DNA from: Azospirillum baldaniorum
Lineage (GTDB): Bacteria; Pseudomonadota; Alphaproteobacteria; Azospirillales; Azospirillaceae
Direction: 5' to 3'
NCBI RefSeq assembly: GCF_003119195.2
Contig: NZ_CP022253.1
Coordinates: 2,799,001 to 2,863,000 of the forward strand
DNA: 64,000 bases
The notes below the pieces were generated by a model. The model was not told the origin of the DNA, made no database searches, and worked only from the letters and a program-made list of their open reading frames with translations. Positions 44,382 through 51,979 of the stretch are shown here, piece by piece. The stretch's first letter is position 1, and each line of letters begins with the position of its first letter. Position numbers and translations under genes: made by a program.

Positions 44382-45404
44382 TCAGTAAATCAACTCGTTC
44401 TCGCCGCTGCCTTCGGAGATGACGATCTCGCCGCGGGCGGCCAGATCCTTGGCGAGCTGGACCATGTACATCTGGGATTCGTCCACCTCGCGGACGCGGA
44501 CCGGTCCCATGGCGGCCATGTCCTCGCGCAGGATCTTCGCCGCGCGTTCGGACATGTTGGAGAAGAACAGGTCCTTCAGCGTCTCCGACGCACCCTTCAG
44601 GGCGGTGGCGAGCTTCTGCTTGTCGACGCTGCGCAGCAGGGCCTGGACGCCCGAGGGGTCGAGCTTGGACAGGTCCTCGAAGGTGAACATCAGCGACTTG
44701 ATGCGCTCGGCGCTGTCGCGGTTGCGTTCCTCCAGGGCGGCCATGAAGCGGTGCTCGGTCGTACGGTCCAGGCCGTTAAAGATTTCCGCCAGCATCTCGT
44801 GGCTGTCGCGGCGGCTGGTGCGGGCGAGGTTGGTCATGAACTCGGTGCGCAGCGTGCGCTCCACGTCGTCCAGAACCTCCTTCTGCACGGCCTCCATGCG
44901 CAGCATGCGCATGATGACCTCCATCGCGAAGCTCTCCGGCAGCTGGGTCAGCACGCGGCCGGCGTGTTCCGGGCGGATCTTCGACAGCACCACCGCCACG
45001 GTCTGCGGGTATTCGTTCTTCAGGTAGTTGGACAGGACCGATTCGTTGACGTTGGCCAGCTTGTCCCACATGGTGCGGCCGGCGGGACCGCGGATCTCCT
45101 CCATGATGGAGTCGACCTTGTCCTTGGGCAGCGTCTTCAGCAGCAGGCGTTCGGTGGAGTCGAAGGAGCCGACCAGCGAGCCGGTGGCCGACATCTGCTC
45201 CGCGAATTCAACGAACAGGCGCTCGATCAGGTTGGCGGAGACGGTGCCGAGGTTCGCCATCACCTGCGACAGCTCCTTGATCTCCTCGTCGTCCATCATC
45301 GCGAACAGCTTGGACGAATGCTCCTCGCCCAGCGCCAGCATCAGGATGGCCGCCTTCTCCGGACCGGTGAGGGTGCGATAATCCTCACGAACCTTCAGCG
45401 CCAT
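44382..45404 (-). CDS. fliG: Flagellar motor switch protein FliG
   Basis: A 340-residue C-ring protein that couples stator torque to the rotor. N-terminal domain [20 protein letters not shown], middle domain with the EHPQ-type motif present as EHAG ([16 protein letters not shown]), linker and C-terminal domain with the torque helix ([38 protein letters not shown]) and charged residues. The EHAG form is a usual alphaproteobacterial variant. It stands alone here, away from other flagellar genes. Start ATG 45404 behind TTGGAGGCG. Confidence 0.95.
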   Translation of the reverse strand: MALKVREDYRTLTGPEKAAILMLALGEEHSSKLFAMMDDEEIKELSQVMANLGTVSANLIERLFVEFAEQMSATGSLVGSFDSTERLLLKTLPKDKVDSIMEEIRGPAGRTMWDKLANVNESVLSNYLKNEYPQTVAVVLSKIRPEHAGRVLTQLPESFAMEVIMRMLRMEAVQKEVLDDVERTLRTEFMTNLARTSRRDSHEMLAEIFNGLDRTTEHRFMAALEERNRDSAERIKSLMFTFEDLSKLDPSGVQALLRSVDKQKLATALKGASETLKDLFFSNMSERAAKILREDMAAMGPVRVREVDESQMYMVQLAKDLAARGEIVISEGSGENELIY

Positions 45405-45485
45405 GTATCCGCCTCCAAAAACCCGGCCGGCACCCGAGTCCACCGGTCCTACCCGAAGGTTTTAGTCCTTTCCGAATCGGCACGC

Positions 45486-45510
45486 CACCCCCGCGACGCC
45501 CGCGGGGGTG
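45486..45510 (-). terminator. Possible terminator hairpin of the aminopeptidase gene
   Basis: CACCCCCGCG, five-base loop, CGCGGGGGTG: a perfect 10-bp stem 37 bases past the aminopeptidase stop and before fliG, both leftward. No T run follows on the minus strand; a short one does on the plus strand. Confidence 0.5.
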
Positions 45511-45547
45511 ACAATTTTAACCATATGCCGCTTGTTGAACCGCTCTG

Positions 45548-46951
45548 TCACCCGAACCGCTTGGCGATAACGGCATAGGCCGCGCGCAGGCCCAGCGCCT
45601 CGCCGCCTTCCGGGCGTCCGGGGCGGGCGCCGCTGTTCCAGGCGAAGGTGTCGAGATGCGCCCAGGGCGTGTCCTTCGACACGAACTCCTGAAGGAACAG
45701 CCCGGCGGTGATCGCCCCGGCCATGCCGTTGCTGGTCACGTTGTTGAGGTCGGCGACCTTGCTGTCCAGCCCCTTGCGGTAGGGCGCCCACAGCGGCAGG
45801 CGCCACAGCGGGTCGCTCTGCTCCTCGCCGGCGGCCAGCAGGTCGTTGGCGAGGTCGTCGTCGTTGGCGAACAGCGCCGGCAGGTCCGGCCCCAGCGCGA
45901 CGCGGGCGGCCCCGGTCAGGGTGGCAAAGTCGATCAGCAGGGCGGGCTTCTCCGAATCCGCCTCGGCCAGCGCGTCGCACAGGATCAGCCGGCCCTCGGC
46001 GTCGGTGTTGCCGACCTCCACGCTCAGCCCCTTGCGCGTCTTCAGCACGTCCATCGGCTTGAAGGCGTTGCCGGAGATCACGTTCTCCACCGCCGGGATC
46101 AGAACGCGCAGCCGCACCGGCAGCCCCGCCATCATCACCATGCGGCCCAGCGCCAGCGCGTGCGCCGCGCCGCCCATGTCCTTCTTCATCAGCAGCATGC
46201 CCGACGACGGCTTGATGTCCAGGCCGCCGCTGTCAAAACAGACGCCCTTGCCGACGATGGTCACCTTCGGGTGCGTCGGGTTGCCCCAGCGCAGGTCGAT
46301 CAGCCGCGGCGCGCGCGGACTGGCCCGGCCCACCGCGTGAATGGCCGGATAGTCACGGTCGAGCAGGTCGTCGCCGACGATCACGTCCAGCCCGGCCTCG
46401 AATTCCTCCGCCACGGCATGGGCCACCTCGGCCAGTTCCGCCGGGCCGAGGTCGTTGGCCGGCGTGTTGACGAGGTCGCGCAGCAGATAGGTCGCGGTGG
46501 CGGTGCGCTGCACCTCGCCCTGGTCGGCGTGCTTGGGCCAGACGAGGTTGGCGAAGGACTTCTCCGACGCCTTGTAGCGTCCGAAGCGGTAGCTGCCCAG
46601 CGCCCAGCCCAGGGCCAGACGGGTGGCAGCGCGGCGGTCGAGCGCGGCGTCCACCGCCTCATCCAGCTGGTAGTTCCCCGGCGGCAGGCCGCTGGGAAGA
46701 CCGGCGAGACCCCACAGGTCGTCCAGCGCCGACACGCCGGCCAGCACGCGGGCGACCGCCCCGCCCTCCCCCGGCAGGAAGGCCCCCGGCAAAAAGGCAA
46801 TGGTGCCGGCCTCCGCCGTGAAGTTCACGGCCTTCACCCAGGCCGCGGTGGCGGGCGGCTGGCCTTCCAGCCACGTGGCGAGGCCGGCCTTGTTCAGCGG
46901 GGTGATGGTCACGGTGCCGGGGCCGGCCGTGGCGAGCAGGGTGGCGAGCAA
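45548..46951 (-). CDS. Leucyl aminopeptidase family protein (M17)
   Basis: A 467-residue di-zinc M17 peptidase. Signature: VTIVGKGVCFDSGGLDIKPS, MKKDMGGAAHALALG, and NTDAEGRLILCDALAEADSE (metal and catalytic residues), with FATLTGAARVALG following. N-terminal 160 residues are a substrate-domain variant. Acts in cytosolic peptide turnover. The start is set at TTG 46951 with GAAGGA upstream, as no ATG lies at a suitable place; this is uncertain. No homologue of pepA-associated regulators is near. Confidence 0.9.
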   Translation of the reverse strand: MLATLLATAGPGTVTITPLNKAGLATWLEGQPPATAAWVKAVNFTAEAGTIAFLPGAFLPGEGGAVARVLAGVSALDDLWGLAGLPSGLPPGNYQLDEAVDAALDRRAATRLALGWALGSYRFGRYKASEKSFANLVWPKHADQGEVQRTATATYLLRDLVNTPANDLGPAELAEVAHAVAEEFEAGLDVIVGDDLLDRDYPAIHAVGRASPRAPRLIDLRWGNPTHPKVTIVGKGVCFDSGGLDIKPSSGMLLMKKDMGGAAHALALGRMVMMAGLPVRLRVLIPAVENVISGNAFKPMDVLKTRKGLSVEVGNTDAEGRLILCDALAEADSEKPALLIDFATLTGAARVALGPDLPALFANDDDLANDLLAAGEEQSDPLWRLPLWAPYRKGLDSKVADLNNVTSNGMAGAITAGLFLQEFVSKDTPWAHLDTFAWNSGARPGRPEGGEALGLRAAYAVIAKRFG

Positions 46952-47102
46952 GGCGGGCGTCCTTCGTCAGGAAACGGAAACAATGAAGGAAAGCATGGCG
47001 CGCCGGGGCGCCCCTGAAAAGGGGGATTGCGTGCCGGCTTGCCGCAAGGTCGCGGGACAGGCATGCTCCGCCCCCCTCTCCTTTCGCTCCCGAGGCGCAT
47101 CC

Positions 47103-47765
47103 ATGGACGACCTGACGCTGGTCATCGGCAACAAGGCCTTCTCCTCCTGGTCCCTGCGGCCCTGGCTGGCGCTGAAGCGGACCGGCCGGCCCTTCCGGGA
47201 GATCATGATCCCGCTGCGCCAGCCCGACACCGCGGCCCGCATCGCCGAGCATTCGCCCTCCGGCCGGGTGCCCTGCCTGCGGCACGGCGATCGGGTGATC
47301 TGGGATTCGCTGGCGATCTGCGAGTATCTGGCGGAGTCCTTCCCCGAGGCCGCCCTCTGGCCAGCGGACGCCCACGCCCGCGCGGTGGCGCGGTCGGTCT
47401 CGGCGGAGATGCATTCGGGCTTCGTCGGCCTGCGCACCCACATGTCCATGGACCTCAAGGCCTTCCGCCCCGGCGTGGGCCGCAACGCCGAGAGCGAGGC
47501 CGACATCGCCCGCGTCTTCACCCTGTGGCGCGACACGCGCGCCCGCTTCGGGGCGGGCGGCCCCTTCCTATTCGGCGACTTCTCCATCGCCGACGCCATG
47601 TACGCGCCGGTGGTGACGCGCCTTCTCACCTACGGGGTCGAGATGGACGGGCTGTGCGGCGACTACGCGCGGGCGGTGATGGATCTGCCGGCCATGGTGG
47701 AGTGGGTGGACGCCGCCAAGGCGGAGCCGTGGGACCTCTACGCCGACGAACGGGACCCGCAATAG
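47103..47765 (+). CDS. Glutathione S-transferase family protein
   Basis: A 220-residue GST: thioredoxin-like N-terminal domain (LTLVIGNKAFSSWSLRPWLA with the active Ser or Cys position in KAFSSWS, the cis-Pro region SGRVPCLRHGDRVIWDSLAICEYL) and the C-terminal helical domain (VRSVSAEMHSGF-like, FSIADAMYAPVV). The alphaproteobacterial group with N-terminal SSWS has no known substrate. Start ATG 47103. The gene is divergent from the aminopeptidase, with 151 bases between. Confidence 0.9.
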   Translation: MDDLTLVIGNKAFSSWSLRPWLALKRTGRPFREIMIPLRQPDTAARIAEHSPSGRVPCLRHGDRVIWDSLAICEYLAESFPEAALWPADAHARAVARSVSAEMHSGFVGLRTHMSMDLKAFRPGVGRNAESEADIARVFTLWRDTRARFGAGGPFLFGDFSIADAMYAPVVTRLLTYGVEMDGLCGDYARAVMDLPAMVEWVDAAKAEPWDLYADERDPQ

Positions 47766-47772
47766 GACGACA

Positions 47773-48891
47773 TCAGGGCGTCGCCCCGCCCGTCGGCTCG
47801 TTGGCGGCGTTGCCGATCAGCCCGACCTCGCGGTAGTAGCGCTCGGCGCCCGGATGCAGCGGGACGGAGACGTTTGCGACCGCCTTGGTGGCGTCGAAGC
47901 TGCGCCCCTTGGGGTGGCCCTCGATCAGCAGGCGGCGGGTGTTCTCGTGCCACAGCGCCTTGGTGACGCCGTGGATCAGGGCGGGGTCGCGGTCGGCGCG
48001 GACCAGCAACTCCGCCCCCACCCCCAGCGTGTGGATCTCCGGCACGCCGGGGTAGGTGTCGGCGGGGATGGTCTGGTCCATGTAGAAGCGCTGGCGGATG
48101 CGCAGCCGGTCGGCCATGTCGCCGTCGAGCGGGATCAGGCGGATCGGCTCGCGGTTCGCCACGTCGGTGACCGCCGCAACCGGAAAACCGCCGACCATGA
48201 AGAAGGCGTCCAGCTCCTTCTTGGCCAGCCGGTCCGCCGCGGTGCCGGGCTTCAGGTAGGCCGGGGGCCGCAGTTCCGCCTCCTTCACGCCGAAGGCGTC
48301 GAGGATCGCCCGCGCCTCCACCAGCACGCCGGAGCCCTCCTCGCCCAGCGAGACGGCCTTGCCCTTGAGGTCGGCCACGCCGTGCAGGTCGCTGTCGGCG
48401 CGCACGACGAGCTGGATCGCCTCCGCGTAGAGCATACCGATGGAGCGCAGCCCTTCGAAGGGCGCCTTGCCGTGGAAGATGCCGGAGCCGGTGTAGGCCC
48501 AATAGGCGATGTCGGCTTGGGACATCCCGGCCTCGACCGCCCCCGAGCGCAACAGCTCGATGTTCTCCACCGAGCCGAGCGTGGCCTGGGCCACCGCGAT
48601 CAGCCCCGGCACGCCGCAGCTTCCCCCGCGGTCGCAGGGGCGGGAGCCGGGCGGGTTGGAGATGGCGTTGGCGATCAGCCCGCCGATCGGGAAATAGGTG
48701 CCCGACGTGGTGCCCGTGCCGATCCGGAAATAGCGGATGTCCTGCGCCACGGCACCCCGCGGCAGCAGGCCCAGGAGAGCGCCCCCGGCGATGCCGGCCA
48801 ACACATGGCGGCGGCTGGGAAGGCCCTGGGGGGAAAGGCGGGCGTCGGAAAGGCGGGGGTTGGCTCCTGCGCGCGGCACCGGCGGGTCCAC
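47773..48891 (-). CDS. TAXI-family TRAP transporter substrate-binding protein
   Basis: A 372-residue periplasmic protein with a Tat-like signal (PSRRHVLAGIAGGALLGLL) and the TAXI core: YFRIGTGTTSGTYFPIGGLI, SVENIELLRSGAVEAGMSQAD, and LKGKAVSLGEEGSGV. TAXI proteins deliver carboxylates, amino acids or other small acids to a fused TRAP permease; no TRAP permease lies beside it, so its partner is elsewhere. The start is taken as GTG at 48891 with AGGAAAG before it. C-terminus is normal. Confidence 0.93.
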   Translation of the reverse strand: MDPPVPRAGANPRLSDARLSPQGLPSRRHVLAGIAGGALLGLLPRGAVAQDIRYFRIGTGTTSGTYFPIGGLIANAISNPPGSRPCDRGGSCGVPGLIAVAQATLGSVENIELLRSGAVEAGMSQADIAYWAYTGSGIFHGKAPFEGLRSIGMLYAEAIQLVVRADSDLHGVADLKGKAVSLGEEGSGVLVEARAILDAFGVKEAELRPPAYLKPGTAADRLAKKELDAFFMVGGFPVAAVTDVANREPIRLIPLDGDMADRLRIRQRFYMDQTIPADTYPGVPEIHTLGVGAELLVRADRDPALIHGVTKALWHENTRRLLIEGHPKGRSFDATKAVANVSVPLHPGAERYYREVGLIGNAANEPTGGATP

Positions 48892-48997
48892 CTTTCCTGC
48901 TGGCCAGCCGTTCCGGCGGCATGGGCCATCGGCGGCGTGTGTTGGACACGCTCTTACAAGAATACCCGCAGCCCGGCTTTTTCAAGGCGTCGGGGCC

Positions 48998-49561
48998 TTA
49001 AAAGACGCCCGCCAGATCAAGAACCCCGGCGAGTGCTACCGCGCCGCCACACATTTGCACGACCCGGCCCGACGCCGCCTGCCCCACCGCCACCGACAGG
49101 CCCAGCCCGGCGCCGATGACCAGCAGCACGCCAGACGACAGCCCGGCCCAGAACAGCGGCCCGCCCATATGCACATAGCCGTGGAAAGCCCCCGCCGCGG
49201 CGACCGTCAGCACCCCCAGCGCCAGCGGCACCTTCAGCCCGAAGGCGACCAGTCCGCCCATCAGGATCAACGACGCCGACAGGCCTTCCGCGGCGTAGGG
49301 GAGGCGAATGCCGATCTGCGCGGCCAGCCCGGCGGCCAGCACCGCGGTCAGCGCCGCCACCGGAAGCTGCCAGACGGAAGGGCCGCCGTTCTGCCCGCTC
49401 CACAGCCCGATGGCGAGGAAGCCCAGCAGATGCTGCAGCACCCACACCGGTTCGGTCAGGCCGGTGCCGAACGGCCCGGTCACCGTCATCCGCGCCAGCG
49501 CGGGCGCGGCACCGGCGCCGATCAATGCGAGCGCCAGAAGAACCGACCGGATCGCCACCAT
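48998..49561 (-). CDS. HupE/UreJ family membrane protein
   Basis: A 187-residue protein with a signal-like start (VLLALALIGAGAAPALA), a conserved first motif (WVLQHLLGFLAIGLWSGQ) and five or six further hydrophobic segments. HupE/UreJ proteins are usually found with nickel hydrogenase or urease genes as nickel transporters; neither is in this window. The motif has GLDHLLAM-like positions changed (QHLLGF instead of the usual DH), so nickel use is uncertain. Start ATG 49561. Confidence 0.85.
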   Translation of the reverse strand: MVAIRSVLLALALIGAGAAPALARMTVTGPFGTGLTEPVWVLQHLLGFLAIGLWSGQNGGPSVWQLPVAALTAVLAAGLAAQIGIRLPYAAEGLSASLILMGGLVAFGLKVPLALGVLTVAAAGAFHGYVHMGGPLFWAGLSSGVLLVIGAGLGLSVAVGQAASGRVVQMCGGAVALAGVLDLAGVF

Positions 49562-49666
49562 CCCCTACCCCTTTTCCCCAACGTCTCTGCGCAGCACCGG
49601 GCCGGTATGGCCGCTGCGCGGGGTGGGGTCAAGTGACCAGGGTGGCGGGCTTCAAGAACCGGAAGA

Positions 49667-50197
49667 TCAGTAACCCAGGGGGCCAGGGCCGTACTGACGG
49701 AGGTCCTGCTGCTTGCGGAGCAGGTCGCGCTGCTGCAACGGGTCGAGCCGGCCCATGGCGTCCTCGGTGCGCAACCGGTCGACCTCCGGACTCATCAGGT
49801 CGCGCTTGGCGCGGTCGGTCAGCCCCTGGGTGGAGCCCGGCTCCGGCAGGGCGGGGGTGGCCGGCTGGTCGATGGGCGGCGGCGGCGGGGACGAACTGCC
49901 GCGGCGACGCACCGGCGGCGGCTGGTTGGGCGTTTGCGAGGCGTCGGAGAGCTTTTGCGGCGGAGCGGGTGCAGGCTCCGGCCGCGGTGCGGGAGTCGGG
50001 CGGGCATTCTCCTCCGCCTGAATCTGGCGCAGCGTCTTCAGCCCGCCGCCTTGCGCGGACACCGGCGGGGCCGCCTGGGCCCGTCCCGGCATCTCGTCGT
50101 GCACATCCGGCGCGCAGGCCCCCAGCGCAAGGGCGGCGAGCGCCACGGCGACGGGCAGGAACACGGCGGTGGGGCGGATCGGTGTCATACCAACCAT
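49667..50197 (-). CDS. Proline-rich lipoprotein of unknown function
   Basis: A 176-residue lipoprotein: signal MTPIRPTAVFLPVAVALAAL then lipobox LGAC. The mature part is a Pro/Ala/Gln-rich low-complexity region (about 60-130: PAPRPEPAPAPPQKL and the SSSPPPPPIDQPA stretch) and ends with a helical, charged domain (LTDRAKRDLMSPEVDRLRTED). No family recognised. The start could be ATG 50197 or 50188, three residues later. Divergent from imuB; the LexA box lies between. Confidence 0.7.
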   Translation of the reverse strand: MVGMTPIRPTAVFLPVAVALAALALGACAPDVHDEMPGRAQAAPPVSAQGGGLKTLRQIQAEENARPTPAPRPEPAPAPPQKLSDASQTPNQPPPVRRRGSSSPPPPPIDQPATPALPEPGSTQGLTDRAKRDLMSPEVDRLRTEDAMGRLDPLQQRDLLRKQQDLRQYGPGPLGY

Positions 50198-50297
50198 GTC
50201 GTGTCCCGCGGAGACGGGACAAGGCCCTCCCGGCGATCTCCCCCTTCTTGGTGAGGCCATAAGGGGACTCCCAACCGCCGGCTTTTGCCGCTAGAAT

Positions 50298-50312
50298 GTT
50301 CTTGTTTTGTTC
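50298..50312 (+). promoter_or_regulatory. LexA (SOS) box upstream of imuB-dnaE2
   Basis: GTTC-N7-GTTC at 50298-50312 is an exact match to the alphaproteobacterial LexA site. It is 43 bases upstream of the imuB ATG, so it is well placed to repress imuB-dnaE2 until DNA damage. It also lies 101 bases ahead of the divergent lipoprotein gene, which may be coregulated. Confidence 0.85.
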
Positions 50313-50355
50313 GAGTTGAAACGATTGACGAAACGAGCGGTGCAGGGAGGGTGGC

Positions 50356-51969
50356 ATGGGGAAAGGGGGTGCTGAACGGACGGCGCGGCGCATCCTGTCC
50401 CTGTGGCTGCCGCGGCTGCCCACCGACGCCCACAGCCGCCGCCATCCGGAGCGGCGCGACCATCCCCTGGCCGCCATCCTGGCCGAGCGCGGGCGGCTGG
50501 GCGTGGCCGCCGTCAACCGCGCCGCGGCGGAGGCCGGGGTGCATCCCGGCATGAGTCTGGCCGACGCCCGCGCCATCGAGCCCGCCCTGGCCGTCTTCGA
50601 CGCCGAGCCCGAGTCGGACGCCCGCCTGCTGGAGCGGATCGCCGGCTGGTGCACGCGCTACACCCCCTGGACCGCCCCGGACGGCCCCGACGGGGTGGCG
50701 CTGGACATCACCGGTTGCGCCCACCTGTTCGGCGGGGAGGAGGCCATGGCCGCCGACCTGACCGCCCGCCTGACCGCGGCGGGCTTCGAGTCGCGGCTGG
50801 CGGTGGCGGACACGCCCGCGGCGGCCTGGGCGCTGGCGCGGTTCGGCGGGGGTGCCCCCACCCTAACCCTCCCCCGCTGGACGGGGGAGGGAATCTGGCC
50901 CTCCCCTGCGCAGCGGGGGAGGGGGGGACCCGCGAAGCGGGAGGGTGGGGGCAAAGCGCTCCCCGATCTCTCCCCCCTCCCCGTCGCCGCGCTGCGTCTG
51001 CCCGCCGCCACGGTGGACGGTCTGGCCGCGGTGGGGCTGCGGCGGATCGGGGATCTGCATGCCCTCCCCCGCGCCACGCTGGCCGCCCGCTTCGGGCCGG
51101 AGCTGTTGCGACGGCTCGACCAAGCCTATGGGCGGCTGGACGAGCCGCTCTCCCCCCGCTTGCCGGTGCCGCCGCACAGCGTCCGCCTCGCCCTGCCCGA
51201 GCCGATCACCACCGCCGAGGCCATCGCCGAGGCGCTGCGCCGCCTGCTGACCGCCCTCTGCGCCGGGCTGGAGAACACCGGCGAGGGCGCCCGCCGGCTG
51301 CGGCTGGAGTTGCACCGGGTGGACCGCCGGTTGGAGGACACACCCCAGACGCTGGTTATCGGCACCGGCCACCCGGTGCGCCGCCCGGACGCGCTGATGC
51401 GGCTGTTCGCCCAGAAACTCGACCGCGTGGAACCCGGCCCCGGTCTGGAGCTGATGGTGCTGTCGGCCACCGAGGCCGGCCCGCTCGCCGCCGCACAGGC
51501 CGCGCTGGATGGTGGTGCGGACGGGCAGCCGGAACTGGGCGAGCTGATGGACCGGCTGGGCAACCGGCTGGGGGAGCGGGCGGTGCTGCGGCTGGTCCCG
51601 CGGCAAAGCTGGCTGCCGGAGCGCAGCGTGGCCCCCGCCTCGGCCTTCTCGGAGGCCTCCGGCGGTGCGCTGTGGCCGACCGACCGCCCCCGCCCGGTGC
51701 GGCTGCTCGCCCCGCCGGAGCCCATCGAGGCCATGGCCCTGGTCCCCGACGACCCGCCGGCGATGTTCCTCTGGCGCGGCGTCCAGCATCGCATCCGCCG
51801 TGCCGACGGGCCGGAGCGGATCGAGGCCGAATGGTGGCGGCGCGACGGCGAGCCCCGCGACTATTACCGCGTCGAGGACGAGGCCGGCCACCGCTTCTGG
51901 GTCTATCGGCAGGGGCTGTACCGGCCCGGCGTGGCGGCGCTGTGGTTCCTGCACGGCTTCTTCGGGTGA
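50356..51969 (+). CDS. imuB: Y-family polymerase-like protein ImuB (with in-frame palindromic insertion)
   Basis: A 537-residue ImuB, the adapter of the SOS mutasome that binds the clamp and recruits DnaE2. The palm region lacks catalytic acids: the first position reads LSLWLPRLPTDAHSRR instead of the usual HVDLDAFFA-like motif, and the second is ALDITGCAHLFGGE, so it is a polymerase-dead adapter as known for the family. The C-terminal part has the little-finger and tail regions; the ending HRFWVYRQGLYRPGVAALWFLHGFFG split here as HRFWVYRQGLYRP fits the family. Residues about 166-200 are a low-similarity segment encoded by a palindromic element (50853-50953). The frame stays open across it. 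Start ATG 50356. Confidence 0.93.
   Translation: MGKGGAERTARRILSLWLPRLPTDAHSRRHPERRDHPLAAILAERGRLGVAAVNRAAAEAGVHPGMSLADARAIEPALAVFDAEPESDARLLERIAGWCTRYTPWTAPDGPDGVALDITGCAHLFGGEEAMAADLTARLTAAGFESRLAVADTPAAAWALARFGGGAPTLTLPRWTGEGIWPSPAQRGRGGPAKREGGGKALPDLSPLPVAALRLPAATVDGLAAVGLRRIGDLHALPRATLAARFGPELLRRLDQAYGRLDEPLSPRLPVPPHSVRLALPEPITTAEAIAEALRRLLTALCAGLENTGEGARRLRLELHRVDRRLEDTPQTLVIGTGHPVRRPDALMRLFAQKLDRVEPGPGLELMVLSATEAGPLAAAQAALDGGADGQPELGELMDRLGNRLGERAVLRLVPRQSWLPERSVAPASAFSEASGGALWPTDRPRPVRLLAPPEPIEAMALVPDDPPAMFLWRGVQHRIRRADGPERIEAEWWRRDGEPRDYYRVEDEAGHRFWVYRQGLYRPGVAALWFLHGFFG
50853..50953. repeat. Composite palindromic element, copy 6, inside imuB
   Basis: The outer arms TGCCCCCACCCT (50853-50864) and AGGGTGGGGGCA (50942-50953) are perfect complements. 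Inside, ACCCTCCCCCGCT pairs with AGCGGGGGAGGG and a small hairpin CCCGC-GAA-GCGGG lies at the right. In imuB it is translated as about 34 residues (PTLTLPRWTGEGIWPSPAQR and following). Its length, 101 bases, is not a multiple of three, yet the frame is intact. Confidence 0.9.
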
Positions 51970-51979
51970 TGGGGCCGCC

